64,000 bases of DNA from Micromonospora pallida (GCF_900090325.1 NZ_FMHW01000002.1:6015001-6079000); one strand, 5' to 3'. Numbered from the stretch's first letter, positions 42,078-50,985 are shown. Translations and numbers: made by a program. The notes: generated from the letters alone by a model not told the origin.

Positions 42078-42377
42078 GTGGTGGGGCGCCAGAGCGATCA
42101 TCAGCGCGTCCAGAACGATCCTGACAGCCTTGTTGAGTTGGCGCGCGACCGGCACAACGCTCGGATCGACTGGTTCTGTGGCCTCCCGCAGGAGGCGCAC
42201 ATTGCCGCAACCGGCGCTCCCTTCACTATCGATGGGCCTTCCGGATTCGATACACCCATCGGAACTCCGGCCGACCTGACCAACGAGACCCGTACGAGGC
42301 AGCGCTTCCCCAGGCTCACCGCCTACCTCGACGACAATCCGTGGATCGAGCGTCCGTGGGAACGCGCAGCCAACTGA
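42078..42377 (+). CDS. Doubtful small hypothetical protein
   Basis: 99 residues from GTG 42078: VGRQSDHQRVQNDPDSLVEL start, WFCGLPQEAHIAATGAPF middle, YLDDNPWIERPWERAAN end. No family recognised, no membrane segment. Codon bias is weaker than in core genes. It lies 20 bases after the methyltransferase and could be its partner, or a chance frame. Confidence 0.3.
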   Translation: MVGRQSDHQRVQNDPDSLVELARDRHNARIDWFCGLPQEAHIAATGAPFTIDGPSGFDTPIGTPADLTNETRTRQRFPRLTAYLDDNPWIERPWERAAN

Positions 42378-42428
42378 CCAGCGCCGCGCCATCACCGGCT
42401 AATCCGGATATGAACGGGGAACCGGCGC

Positions 42429-43370
42429 TTATCGATGCGGCCAGTCAAGCAGCCGCTGGATGGTGTCACGCACCGACCGATCGTCCTCTACGCGTAGATG
42501 GTCGGCGAGAGTCCGGCGTAGTCCAGGGCTTAGCCGCATGCCTTGCCGGGTGTTGGCGGCCATGAGGATCGCGGCGAGGCATCGAACGTCGGGTACTGGG
42601 TCTGCCAGTGCTGCGGGCAGGAGATCGCGGCCCTGCTTACCCTGCGCCTGCAAAGCACGCAAGATCGTTTTACGTACGAGCGGGTGTGGTTCCGTCGACA
42701 GCGCCTGCACCAAGACGTCGGGAAGCGATGCCCTTGGCCCGGGATAGGTGATGAACGTGTACGCGGCAGCGTTGCGGCGCGTTGCAAATGCGCTGTTGAC
42801 AAGCGTGTCCACGAGCTCTGGCTCGTCGCCGGCCATCTGATGTGAGAACCAGGTCAGATCACGATGTCCGGCCAGGGTGAAATCCAGCCAGCGCTCGTAC
42901 CAAGCCAGGAAGTCCGCATCGGTGTGAAAGTGAGGCACGACGTCGCTGTCAGTGACGACCTCCACCAGGCGGCCGCAGCCGGGCCCGGTGACGACAAGTA
43001 GGGTGTATTGGCTGCATCCTCCCCAGACCACCGCGATCGTGCCGGGGAAAGGAAGCATCTGCCCACCCTCGTCGCTGGACCAGGTCGAGACGTACTCGTC
43101 GGGCGCGAAGGGGAACGGCTCGGCGAGCTTTCCATGGACTTCCTTGCGCGGGGGCATCCACCTGTCCATGGACAGTAGCCCGTAGGTCGGTCCGTATCCG
43201 CCATGGCCGATGCGGGTAACGAACTGTCTAAATTCCTCGGGTAGTCGGATACCGTGCAGATCCTCGAAGCCCGAGACCTGTTGCTCGGTGAGTACGGGGT
43301 TGAGAACGGCCTTTTCAGTCGAGGGCAAGGCTGCAAGCTTGGCCTGAATCCGGGCGATCCTGTCGTCCAT
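42429..43370 (-). CDS. SMI1/KNR4-like protein with HEAT-like C-terminus
   Basis: 313 residues from ATG 43370. The N-terminal 150 residues have the SMI1/KNR4 (SUKH) look: LTEQQVSGFEDLHGIRLPEEFRQFVTRIGHGGYGP, then GGQMLPFPGTIAVVWGGCSQYTLLVVTGPG and VPHFHTDADFLAWYERWLDFTL. The C-terminus holds helical repeats (ALSTEPHPLVRKTILRALQAQG, AALADPVPDVRCLAAILMAAN). SUKH proteins are often immunity proteins of polymorphic toxins, but no toxin gene is adjacent. Confidence 0.75.
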   Translation of the reverse strand: MDDRIARIQAKLAALPSTEKAVLNPVLTEQQVSGFEDLHGIRLPEEFRQFVTRIGHGGYGPTYGLLSMDRWMPPRKEVHGKLAEPFPFAPDEYVSTWSSDEGGQMLPFPGTIAVVWGGCSQYTLLVVTGPGCGRLVEVVTDSDVVPHFHTDADFLAWYERWLDFTLAGHRDLTWFSHQMAGDEPELVDTLVNSAFATRRNAAAYTFITYPGPRASLPDVLVQALSTEPHPLVRKTILRALQAQGKQGRDLLPAALADPVPDVRCLAAILMAANTRQGMRLSPGLRRTLADHLRVEDDRSVRDTIQRLLDWPHR

Positions 43371-43469
43371 CAGTGCTTCTTCACGCGTCAGGGGAGACTG
43401 GTGGCACAAGCATAGTCTGTGTTCTGGCAATCGCGGTCGTCTGACGATTCCTGCCTGGCGGGCGTGCGA

Positions 43470-43475
43470 TAGGTT
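43470..43475 (+). promoter_or_regulatory. Leaderless -10 element for GNAT gene
   Basis: TAGGTT lies 7 nt before ATG 43483. Confidence 0.5.
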
Positions 43476-43482
43476 GCCCGCC

Positions 43483-44031
43483 ATGGCTGAACTCGGATCC
43501 GTCGCCTGGCCACCTGCTCCGATCAGGACCGAGCGGCTTGTGCTCCGTGAGCCCGAGGCCCGGGACCGTGCGGCGGTCATCGAACTGTTCGCCTCGCCAG
43601 AGGTGGGCACCTACATCGGTGGCCCTCAGCCGCGTGACGTGCTCGAGCGCGAGGTGCCGGAGGTGCCCAGGCAGCGCCCCGGCCGTTTCGTGGTCGATCT
43701 CGACGGAGCGATGATCGGCATGGTCACGCTCGATCGGCGCGACGCGGAGCGTCCGGCTGCCGGGCAGGCCGAGGTCGGCTACATGTTCCTGCCGGAGGCC
43801 TGGGGTTACGGGTACGCCGCCGAGGCGTGCACGGCGGCGCTCGACTGGTTCGCTGGCGCGTTCCCCAATGAGCCGGTGGTGCTTTGCACCCAGACCGCAA
43901 ACGAATCCTCGATGCGGCTCGCGGCGAAGCTGGGGTTCACCGAGGTGGAGCTGTTCGAGGAGTACGGCGCCGAGCAGTGGCTCGGTGTGCGGTCCCCGGC
44001 CACGCCGACCGGCGCGGACACTGCCGCCTGA
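43483..44031 (+). CDS. GNAT N-acetyltransferase (RimJ/RimL-like)
   Basis: 182 residues from ATG 43483; TTG 43474 would place the start inside the -10 element. Opening PIRTERLVLREPEARD is typical of RimJ/RimL-type acetyltransferases. Motif A is AEVGYMFLPEAWGYGYAAEACTAALDW, followed by TANESSMRLAAKLGFTEVELFEEYG. Substrates in this group include ribosomal protein N-termini and small amines; no more can be said. Confidence 0.9.
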   Translation: MAELGSVAWPPAPIRTERLVLREPEARDRAAVIELFASPEVGTYIGGPQPRDVLEREVPEVPRQRPGRFVVDLDGAMIGMVTLDRRDAERPAAGQAEVGYMFLPEAWGYGYAAEACTAALDWFAGAFPNEPVVLCTQTANESSMRLAAKLGFTEVELFEEYGAEQWLGVRSPATPTGADTAA

Positions 44032-44055
44032 CCCGGCGGTCTCCGGCGTCTGCGA

Positions 44056-45261
44056 TCAGTCGTCGATCGCCTGGTAGACGGCGGTCCAGAGGTCGTGCCA
44101 CATCGGCAGCGTCTGGTCGCCCGCGTGCGCGCGCTGCATGATGACGATCGTCGTCATGTCCTCGGCGGGATCGTTGTACCAGGCGGTGCCGTAGAAGCCG
44201 GGCCATCCGTAGCTCCCGACCGATGGGCCGAGGTGCGTGCGGCGGGTGCGGACCGACATCCCGAAGCCCCAGCCCATGTTGTCGAAGTACCCAGGCCAGA
44301 ACCCGGAGACCGCCTTCTGCGCCGGGGTCAGGTGGTCGCTGGTCATCAGGGTCACCGACGGCCGCGAGAGCACCCGCCCGCCGCGGTGGGCGCCGCCCGC
44401 GAGTAGAGCCGAGGCGAAGGCAAGGTAGTCGTACGCGGTCGAGACGAGCCCGCCGCCACCTGACTCGAACGCCGGCGGCCGACTCCACCGTCCATCGGGG
44501 GCGTCTTCGACGACCGGCTCGCCGGTGGCGGCGTTGTCGCGCTCGTACGCCGTCGCCAACCGGCCGATGCTCTCGCTACCCACACTGAAGGCGGTGTCGG
44601 TCATCCCGAGCGGACCGCAGATCCGCTCGCGCAGGGCGTCCCCGAAGGACATGCCGGTGGCCCGGGCGATGAGCACACCGGTCACGCTGGCGGCGGTGTC
44701 GTACATCCAGCGCTCACCTGGCTGGTGGACGAGTGGAAGGGTGCCGAGCCGGCGGATCCACTCGTCCGGCGACGGCCGTCCGAGTGTGTTGAGCGCGTCG
44801 GCGATCGGGACCGTTCCCGGTTCGGCGGGGACCATGCCGGTGCCAAGGGTGTAGGTCAGCAGATCCCGTAGCGTTATCGGGCGTTCCGCCGGGACGGTGT
44901 CTTCCAGTGACCCGTGCGGATCGGCGAGCACGGTCATGTCCGCCAGCTCCGGGAGGAGGTCGTCGACCGGGTCATCGAGGCGGAGGGTGCAGTCCTCGAC
45001 GAGCGTCATCGCACACGCGGCGACGATCGGCTTCGTCATCGAGCTCAGGCGACAGATCGTGTCGCCCGCCATCGGCGTCTGCGACCCTGCGCCCTCGAAC
45101 GCGAGATTGCCCGTTGCCTCAATGTGCACCTCGCCGTGCCGGGCGAGGACAGCCACCACACCCGGGACGAAGCCGGACTCGACGCGACGTTCGATCAGCT
45201 CCCGCACCCGAGCCAGCCGTTTCGACGAGAAGCCACCAGCAGCCACCTGTCTCCTCCCCAT
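44056..45261 (-). CDS. Serine hydrolase, class C beta-lactamase family
   Basis: 401 residues from ATG 45261, without a clear signal peptide, so it is likely cytoplasmic. The active-site SxxK is in CRLSSMTKPIVAACAM, the second motif is the Tyr of RWMYDTAASVTGVLIARATG, and FESGGGGLVSTAYDYLAF is the usual distal segment. The family includes esterases, D-aminopeptidases and beta-lactamases. Stand-alone bacterial members are mostly esterases or peptidases, and I would not infer resistance. C-terminus has WPGFYGTAWYNDP. Confidence 0.88.
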   Translation of the reverse strand: MGRRQVAAGGFSSKRLARVRELIERRVESGFVPGVVAVLARHGEVHIEATGNLAFEGAGSQTPMAGDTICRLSSMTKPIVAACAMTLVEDCTLRLDDPVDDLLPELADMTVLADPHGSLEDTVPAERPITLRDLLTYTLGTGMVPAEPGTVPIADALNTLGRPSPDEWIRRLGTLPLVHQPGERWMYDTAASVTGVLIARATGMSFGDALRERICGPLGMTDTAFSVGSESIGRLATAYERDNAATGEPVVEDAPDGRWSRPPAFESGGGGLVSTAYDYLAFASALLAGGAHRGGRVLSRPSVTLMTSDHLTPAQKAVSGFWPGYFDNMGWGFGMSVRTRRTHLGPSVGSYGWPGFYGTAWYNDPAEDMTTIVIMQRAHAGDQTLPMWHDLWTAVYQAIDD

Positions 45262-45310
45262 CTCGTCCGATCGCAAGTTACACGTGGCGCGACGACCGCA
45301 CGTTCCGCGT

Positions 45311-45919
45311 TCACTCCAGCAGCCGTTCGCGTACCGCTGCGAGTGCCTCCTCCCCGACGCCCGCCGCCAGCAGGTACGACCGGGCACCGCCGTGCTGCTG
45401 ATCGAGGTGCGCGAGAGTGTGCCGCATCGGCTGCGGCGTACAGGCGTCGGTGAGCGCGTAGTCCGCGGCGACGTCCTCGGCGGCCACCCCGGCCACGGTC
45501 AGCAGGAGCGCCACCAGGACACCGGTCCGGTCCCGTCCGGCCTTGCAGTGCACGAGGACCCCGCCGGGTGGCGCCTCGGCCACGGCCCGGAAGGCGGCAG
45601 CGATCCGCTGCCGGTTGTGGTCGAGCATCGGGGCGTAGGTGTCCGGCGGTGGGGTGTACGCCAGAACGTCGTCGAGCATCGGCACGTGCCGGTAGACCGG
45701 GTCGCCGACGAACGGACTCGGCTGCGCCGCGCACTCCCAGGCCCAGCGTAGATCGACGATCCGGCTCACCCGGCCACTCCGGAGGACCTCGACGGTGGCC
45801 GGTGTGAGTCGTTCGTGACTATCCGACCGAAGCAGGGCACCTTGCCGGATCAGGTGCCCGTCGGAGGTGGACAGACCACCGACGTCACGAGCGTTCCGAC
45901 AACCGGGCCAGTCGAGCAT
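45311..45919 (-). CDS. Tyrosine/serine protein phosphatase
   Basis: 202 residues from ATG 45919, preceded by GGAGGG at good spacing; ATG 45946 is weaker. The opening LDWPGCRNARDVGGL and the phosphatase loop LVHCKAGRDRTGVLVALLL (HCxxGxxR: HCKAGRDR) place it in the dual-specificity/tyrosine phosphatase family (Y_phosphatase3). General acid Asp is likely in the preceding loop. Substrate unknown. It is convergent with nothing and lies 30 bases from the fdhD stop. Confidence 0.92.
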   Translation of the reverse strand: MLDWPGCRNARDVGGLSTSDGHLIRQGALLRSDSHERLTPATVEVLRSGRVSRIVDLRWAWECAAQPSPFVGDPVYRHVPMLDDVLAYTPPPDTYAPMLDHNRQRIAAAFRAVAEAPPGGVLVHCKAGRDRTGVLVALLLTVAGVAAEDVAADYALTDACTPQPMRHTLAHLDQQHGGARSYLLAAGVGEEALAAVRERLLE

Positions 45920-45949
45920 CGCCCCATCCCTCCGTACGCCGATCATGCG

Positions 45950-46795
45950 TCAGCGGCTGATCCGGTGGTCGCCGGTGTAGACGTTCATGGTGTCGCCGCG
46001 CAGGAAGCCGACCAGGGTCATCCCCGCCTCGGCGGCCAGGTCGGCGGCGAGGGTGCTCGGCGCGGAGACCGCCGCCAGCAGGGGAAGCCCGGCCATCCAC
46101 GCCTTCTGGGTCAGCTCGAAGCTGGCCCGTCCGGAGACCAGCAGCAGATGCCCGGTCAGGGGCAATCGCCGCTCCCGTACGGCCCAGCCGACCAGCTTGT
46201 CCACGGCGTTGTGCCGGCCCACGTCCTCCCGCATTGCCACCAGCTCCCCGGCCGGGGTGAACAGACCGGCCGCGTGCAGCCCACCGGTGCGGTCGAAGCC
46301 ACGCTGGGCGGAACGTAGCGTGTCCGGGAGCGCGGCGAGCACCTCGGCCGGCACGGTCAGCGGGTCGTCGGCGACCCGGAACGCCGAGCGGGTCCGTACC
46401 GAGTCGATGCTCGCCTTGCCGCACACGCCGCAGGAACTGGTGGTGTAGAAGTTGCGGGCCGGGTCGGTGACCGGCTCGGGTACGCCGGGGGCCAGCACCA
46501 CATCGACCACGTTGTACGTGTTGGGGGTTTCCGCCCCGGCACAGAGCTGGGCGGTCTGCACGTCGTCGGTCGACCGGATCAGTCCCTCGGTCAGCAGGAA
46601 GCCCAGCGCCAGGTCGAGATCGTCTCCGGGCGTCCGCATGGTCACCGCGAGCGGGCGACGCCGGCCCGGCCCGGCCGGCCCGACGCGGATCTCCAACGGT
46701 TCCTCGGCGGCCAGGTTGTCCGGCCGGCGGACGACCCGTCCGTCCGGTCCGAGGTCGATACGGAGCACGCTGCGTCGGTCAGTCGCCCGTCCCAT
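45950..46795 (-). CDS. fdhD: Formate dehydrogenase accessory sulfurtransferase
   Basis: Transfers sulfur from a cysteine desulfurase to the molybdenum cofactor used by formate dehydrogenase. 281 residues from ATG 46795. The active-site cysteine loop is SSCGVCGKASID, preceded by DLALGFLLTEGLI and followed by GGLHAAGLF, REDVGRHNAVDKLVG and VSGRASFELTQKAW. A -10-like caggat lies 6 nt before the start on the minus strand, suggesting a leaderless message. It is divergent from mobA, fitting a shared cofactor role. Confidence 0.94.
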   Translation of the reverse strand: MGRATDRRSVLRIDLGPDGRVVRRPDNLAAEEPLEIRVGPAGPGRRRPLAVTMRTPGDDLDLALGFLLTEGLIRSTDDVQTAQLCAGAETPNTYNVVDVVLAPGVPEPVTDPARNFYTTSSCGVCGKASIDSVRTRSAFRVADDPLTVPAEVLAALPDTLRSAQRGFDRTGGLHAAGLFTPAGELVAMREDVGRHNAVDKLVGWAVRERRLPLTGHLLLVSGRASFELTQKAWMAGLPLLAAVSAPSTLAADLAAEAGMTLVGFLRGDTMNVYTGDHRISR

Positions 46796-46832
46796 GCGTC
46801 CATCCTGCCCCGACCCGCGAACCACGACCCCG

Positions 46833-46962
46833 GCAGGCAGGCCGAGCACCGCGACAGGCAGGACGAGCACCGCGACGGGCGGGACGCGTACCGCGACGGG
46901 GCCAACATGGCGGACGAGCACCGCGACAGGGCCAACTCGGCGGACGCACACCGCGACGCGGC
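46833..46962. repeat. Imperfect tandem repeats between fdhD and mobA
   Basis: Five variants of a segment containing gagcaccgcgac, spaced at about 21 and then 30 bases, fill the divergent intergenic region up to the mobA promoter element. Confidence 0.65.
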
Positions 46963-46968
46963 TACCGT
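46963..46968 (+). promoter_or_regulatory. Leaderless -10 element for mobA
   Basis: TACCGT lies 6 nt before GTG 46975. Confidence 0.5.
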
Positions 46969-46974
46969 GGTCGC

Positions 46975-47661
46975 GTGTCCGACTATGCGGCGATCGTGTT
47001 GACCGGCGGCGCGGCGCGCCGGCTGGGTGGGGTCGACAAGCCGGGCCTGCCGGTCGGCGGCCGGCCGATGCGGGACCGGGTGCTGGCGGCGGTCGCCGAC
47101 GCGTCGCCCCGGATCGTGGTCGGCCCGGACACCACCCCCGTCCCCGCCGACGTCCGGCTGACCCGGGAGGAGCCCGCCGGGGGCGGGCCGGTCGCGGCCG
47201 TCGCCGCCGGTCTGGCCCTCCTGCCGGCTGGAACGGCCACCGTCGCGCTGTTCGCCGGTGACCTGCCGCTGCTCACCCCGACGGCCGTGGGTGAACTGCG
47301 CCGGACGCTCGCCACCGACGCCACCGCCGACGGGATCTGTTACGTCGACGCCGACGGACGACGTCAGTTCCTCTGCGGTCTCTGGCGGGCGGCTTTGCTG
47401 CGGGCGGCCGTCGACCGGCTCGCCGCCGAGCGGGGCGGGACGCTCACCGGGGCGTCGGTCCGGGCGCTGCTGGCCGGGCTCGTCGTGGGTGAGCTGCGCT
47501 GGTCCGGGGACGGCCCGCCGCCCTGGTTCGACTGCGACACTGACGACGACGTACGCCGGGCGGAGGAGTGGACGCATGACGCGGATGGACGACTGGGTGA
47601 CGGCGGCCTGCGCCGAACTGGATCTCGACCCGAACCGGGTGCCCGTACCGGAGGTGCTTGA
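46975..47661 (+). CDS. mobA: Molybdenum cofactor guanylyltransferase
   Basis: Links GMP to molybdenum cofactor to form the bis-MGD form used by formate dehydrogenases and similar enzymes. 228 residues from GTG 46975. The nucleotide-binding motif is IVLTGGAARRLGGVDKPGLP, the metal-binding Asp is in ALFAGDLPLLTP, and WFDCDTDDDVRRAEEW closes the fold. Here the usual LAGGxSxRMG reads LTGGAARRLGG, with the key Gly-Gly and Arg kept. The last 29 residues are frame-overlapped by the next gene and are not conserved-looking. Confidence 0.9.
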   Translation: MSDYAAIVLTGGAARRLGGVDKPGLPVGGRPMRDRVLAAVADASPRIVVGPDTTPVPADVRLTREEPAGGGPVAAVAAGLALLPAGTATVALFAGDLPLLTPTAVGELRRTLATDATADGICYVDADGRRQFLCGLWRAALLRAAVDRLAAERGGTLTGASVRALLAGLVVGELRWSGDGPPPWFDCDTDDDVRRAEEWTHDADGRLGDGGLRRTGSRPEPGARTGGA

Positions 47662-47839
47662 CCTCGCCCGGGACGTCGCCCACAACGTGCTGCGCCCGGG
47701 TGCGCCGGTCAGCGCGTACCTGCTGGGGTTGGCGGTCGCCCGGGGCGCGGACCCGGCGGCCACCGCGGCCCGGCTCGGCGAACTGGCCCGGTCCTGGCCG
47801 GTGGAGCTGGGCGGCGAAAACGAGAACGCCTCGGGTTGA
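47576..47839 (+). CDS. DUF6457 domain protein
   Basis: 87 residues from ATG 47576, with GGAGG upstream; ATG 47585 is possible. Helical, MDDWVTAACAELDLDP and VLDLARDVAHNVLRPGAPVSAYLLGLAVARG. It overlaps the end of mobA by 86 bases. DUF6457 genes typically follow or fuse to mobA in actinobacteria, so a role in molybdenum cofactor handling is likely but not shown. Confidence 0.82.
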   Translation: MTRMDDWVTAACAELDLDPNRVPVPEVLDLARDVAHNVLRPGAPVSAYLLGLAVARGADPAATAARLGELARSWPVELGGENENASG

Positions 47840-47888
47840 TTGCCGCGCCGGGTGCCGTGGGTAGGGTGGCCCTGACGGACGGAGGATC

Positions 47889-48992
47889 ATGACGGCAGAC
47901 CACCCCCCGACGCCGGCCGAGGATGCGGCCGACGCCAAGCCGGATCACCATGAGTCAATCCTGCTCGACGAGCCGACCACCGCCGACCTGCGGGCCAAGG
48001 TCACCGAGGCCTGGCGGGAGTTCGCTCGGGCCCTCGCCGCGCGGCTCGGTGACCTGCCGGTGGGCGCGCACCTGGCGGTGACCCTCGACCCCACCGCCTC
48101 CGGCACCGGCGACGCGGTGTACTCGATCGGCGTGGACGTCGGCGACGAGCGACGACTCGTGGCCCGCGCGGTCGGCAACGCCACCCTGCCGGAGGGCTAC
48201 CGGCTGGACCGCGCGGCGGTGGCCGACATGATCGCGCTCGGCTGGTCGCCGCCCGGGGTGGTGGAGGGCTCCGGCGAGCACTTCGGCCTGGTCGGCTCCG
48301 GCGACGAGGCGCCCAGGCTGGCGGCGATCGTCTCCCGTACGCTCCGCGACGTCTACGGTGCGCCGCACCCGGCGTTCCTGGTCTACCTGGTGCACGACGC
48401 CGAGGGAGAGCCGCTGTCGACCGGGCCGCTCGGCACCGCCCGGAGCGAGTTCGGCCAGGACCGCGACGTCGAGGCCGACCTCGACGAGGCACTAGCCGCC
48501 GCGGTCGCCAACAAGGCCGAGGCGAACGACACCATGGCCCTGGCCGAGCAGGTCCGTACGGTCGTCTCCAGCATGCTCCGGTCGGACTCGGACCAGATCC
48601 AGGTCGACTCGGACGGCGACATCAACATCCGGGCCGGCTCGGCGATGGTGTTCGTCCGGGTTCGGGACAATCCGCCGCTGGTCGACGTCTTCTCCCCGGT
48701 GCTCACCGAGGTGGAGCCGACCGAGCGCCTCTATGTCAAGCTCTCCGAACTGACCAACCGGATGCCGATCGGGCGGCTCTACTGCGCCGACGACACGGTG
48801 TGGGCGTCCATCCCGGTCTTCGGCCGGAACTTCCAGGCCACCCACCTGATGCTGGCCGTGCAGGTGATGACGGGGCTGGCGGACGAGTTGGACGACCGGC
48901 TGCACGGCGAGTTCGGCGGCAAGCGGTTCTTCGGGGAGGGCGACAAGCCCAGCCAGCGCGAGGGCGAGCACCGCACCGGGATGTATCTGTAA
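47889..48992 (+). CDS. TY-Chap/YbjN-like chaperone domain protein
   Basis: 367 residues from ATG 47889, with GGAGG upstream. The middle and C-terminal parts resemble the T3SS/YbjN peptide-binding chaperone-like domain: AEQVRTVVSSMLRSDSDQIQVDSDGDINI and SAMVFVRVRDNPPLVDVFSPVL, then LYVKLSELTNRMPIGRLYCAD and MTGLADELDDRLHGEFGGK. The N-terminal half (residues 40-190) is a related but divergent domain. Acidic, soluble. Role unknown. A 16-bp hairpin terminator follows. Confidence 0.85.
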   Translation: MTADHPPTPAEDAADAKPDHHESILLDEPTTADLRAKVTEAWREFARALAARLGDLPVGAHLAVTLDPTASGTGDAVYSIGVDVGDERRLVARAVGNATLPEGYRLDRAAVADMIALGWSPPGVVEGSGEHFGLVGSGDEAPRLAAIVSRTLRDVYGAPHPAFLVYLVHDAEGEPLSTGPLGTARSEFGQDRDVEADLDEALAAAVANKAEANDTMALAEQVRTVVSSMLRSDSDQIQVDSDGDINIRAGSAMVFVRVRDNPPLVDVFSPVLTEVEPTERLYVKLSELTNRMPIGRLYCADDTVWASIPVFGRNFQATHLMLAVQVMTGLADELDDRLHGEFGGKRFFGEGDKPSQREGEHRTGMYL

Positions 48993-48997
48993 GGAGG

Positions 48998-49040
48998 GCG
49001 GGTGGGGCCCGGCAAACCCCGAGAGCCGGGCCCCACCCGC
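48998..49040. terminator. Bidirectional hairpin terminator
   Basis: A perfect 16-bp stem (48998-49013 with 49025-49040) lies between two convergent genes and can end both transcripts. Confidence 0.85.
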
Positions 49041-49056
49041 TTGAGGGGAGGAAGGA

Positions 49057-50928
49057 TCAGGTGGCGGGGATCCATTCCCGCCTGGCGAGCCCGACCAGGT
49101 CGGTGGCCTGAAGACCGGCGTCGGAGAGGGTCCAGAGGGTCTCGCCGACGACCAGGGAACGGAGGATCCCGCCCCGCTGCCCAACGCCGGGGTGGGTGAT
49201 CCATCCGAGTTGGGTGAGCCTCGACCCGTCGATCCGCAGCACCAGGGCCCCCTGACCGCCGCTTCCGGGGCCGGACACCGGCAGCACCACCAGTCCGTTC
49301 GCCGGCCAGAACAGCAGGGCGTGCGGATCGTGCTCGGCCGGTGAGTGCGACCCGGCCCGGTGGTACTGGGCGATCCGGGTCGGCTTGGCCGGGGCGGCGA
49401 CGTCGAAGAGCGAGACCAGCAGTCCCTGACGGACGCCCCGCGTGTCGGCCTCCTGCCCGACCCCGAGCAGCCGACCCTCACCCACCGGTTGCAGGTGCCC
49501 CGAGTAGCCGGTGATCTTCAGCTCGCCGGTCACCTTCGGCGCGGTGGGGTCGCGCAGGTCGAGCGTGTAGAGCGGGTCGGTCTCCCGGAAGGTGACCACG
49601 TGACCGGTGCCGCCGAGGAAGCGCACCGCGTAGATCCGCTCACCCCGGCCGAGCCCGGTGACCTCGCCGACCCGGCGTAGCTCGTCCCCGTCGGTACGCA
49701 GCACGTACACCGCCGAGCTGCTCTCTCCTCGACCGGCACGGCCGTCCGGGTCGGAGGTGGTGGCGACCCGCAGGTGCCCCTCCCACTCGGAAAGCGCGTA
49801 CTGGTTGAGCAGGTGACCGGGGACGGAGCCGGAGGCGGCGTAGCGGGGCTGGCCGGGCGAGGTGAGGTCGAACCGGTGGACGACCGTCTCGCCGGTCGGG
49901 CGGGGCCCGGCCCTCCGGAGGCCGACCTCCCGTCCGCCCCGGTGGTCGGCGACGTAGAGGCTGCCACCGGTGCCGTAGACGGTTTCTCCCTCCGCCACGA
50001 CGCCCACCGGGTCGCCGTCGCCCAGCTTTCCGGTGCCGAGGTCGAAGCTGAGCAGGTTCAGCAGCCCGCTGCCGGTGTGCCCGGTCGGCCGGGACAGCCG
50101 GTTGCAGGGGAGCTGCCCGGTCCGTCGTTGCCCACCGCCGTCGGTCCACTCGTACCGGGGCAGCCAGTCCTCCACCGGAGCCCGGTCGATCGCCGCCTGT
50201 TCCGCCGCGATCCGCTCGGCGTCGGTGGCGTCTTCGGCAAGTGGGGGGAAGGAGATCCGAGGGCGGGACCGGATCACCACCCGGGCGGTGTCGCCGATCT
50301 TGCGCGCGTCGACCAGTTGCCCGTCGATCCGGTACGAGCCGAGTACCCGGGGGGTGCCGGCCAGGTCGATCAGGATCGCCCGGGTGTCAGATGGAAGTCC
50401 GACGCTCGGCCGGACGATGCCAGGTGGTGGGTCGTACGCGGCGGCGGCCAGAACGATCGCCCGATCACCGTGCAGCAGCAGCTTGCTGGCCCACCAGTGA
50501 CCGTCCTCGACGATCCGGCGCAGTTCGAGCTGGCCGGTCTGGACACGGCGGCTGGGGTCGACGACGCGCAGTACGCCATTGGTGATCGTGACGATCCGGC
50601 TGCCGTCGGTCTTGACCAGGTCGGGTTCGTCGGCGGCGGCCTCGTGGTTGTTGGTGGCCGAGTGCTGTGGCGGCGCGTCGGCCGAAGCGGCCCCGGCCCG
50701 GGCGCCGCCGGCGTCCCCGAAGAGTACGGCCCGTTCGGGGCCGAGACCCCAGGGGCCGACCGACTTCCGCGCGGCGGCGCGCAGGTCGGCCAGGGCGTCC
50801 GCGCAGGAGTCGAAGGCGACGAGTCGGATGGCGGTGGTGGAACGCTCGGTGCGGTCCGGCTCGGGGGTGGCGGCGGTGCAGCCGGCCACCAGGGCGAGTC
50901 CGGTGAGGGCGACGATTCCCCGCTTCAT
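49057..50928 (-). CDS. Beta-propeller domain lipoprotein
   Basis: 623 residues from ATG 50928. The signal peptide MKRGIVALTGLALVAGC has a lipobox (LVAGC, Cys 17), so the protein is membrane-anchored outside the cell. The rest is a beta-propeller of the PF09826 type: ADEPDLVKTDGSRIVTITNG is the signature opening, then FRETDPLYTLDLRDPTAPK, SEWEGHLRVATT and GVGQEAD repeats. Function unknown; secreted propellers often bind partners. It stands alone between the terminator and lrp. Confidence 0.9.
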   Translation of the reverse strand: MKRGIVALTGLALVAGCTAATPEPDRTERSTTAIRLVAFDSCADALADLRAAARKSVGPWGLGPERAVLFGDAGGARAGAASADAPPQHSATNNHEAAADEPDLVKTDGSRIVTITNGVLRVVDPSRRVQTGQLELRRIVEDGHWWASKLLLHGDRAIVLAAAAYDPPPGIVRPSVGLPSDTRAILIDLAGTPRVLGSYRIDGQLVDARKIGDTARVVIRSRPRISFPPLAEDATDAERIAAEQAAIDRAPVEDWLPRYEWTDGGGQRRTGQLPCNRLSRPTGHTGSGLLNLLSFDLGTGKLGDGDPVGVVAEGETVYGTGGSLYVADHRGGREVGLRRAGPRPTGETVVHRFDLTSPGQPRYAASGSVPGHLLNQYALSEWEGHLRVATTSDPDGRAGRGESSSAVYVLRTDGDELRRVGEVTGLGRGERIYAVRFLGGTGHVVTFRETDPLYTLDLRDPTAPKVTGELKITGYSGHLQPVGEGRLLGVGQEADTRGVRQGLLVSLFDVAAPAKPTRIAQYHRAGSHSPAEHDPHALLFWPANGLVVLPVSGPGSGGQGALVLRIDGSRLTQLGWITHPGVGQRGGILRSLVVGETLWTLSDAGLQATDLVGLARREWIPAT

Positions 50929-50985
50929 GGCCGATCGGACGCAGCCCGGGCCGAACCGGTTCCCAACCTCTTCTCAGCTTTGTGC

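Noticed and set aside
44056..45261. True beta-lactamase resistance gene
   Set aside because: Lacks a signal peptide and the family is mainly esterases and peptidases; only the general serine hydrolase call is supported.
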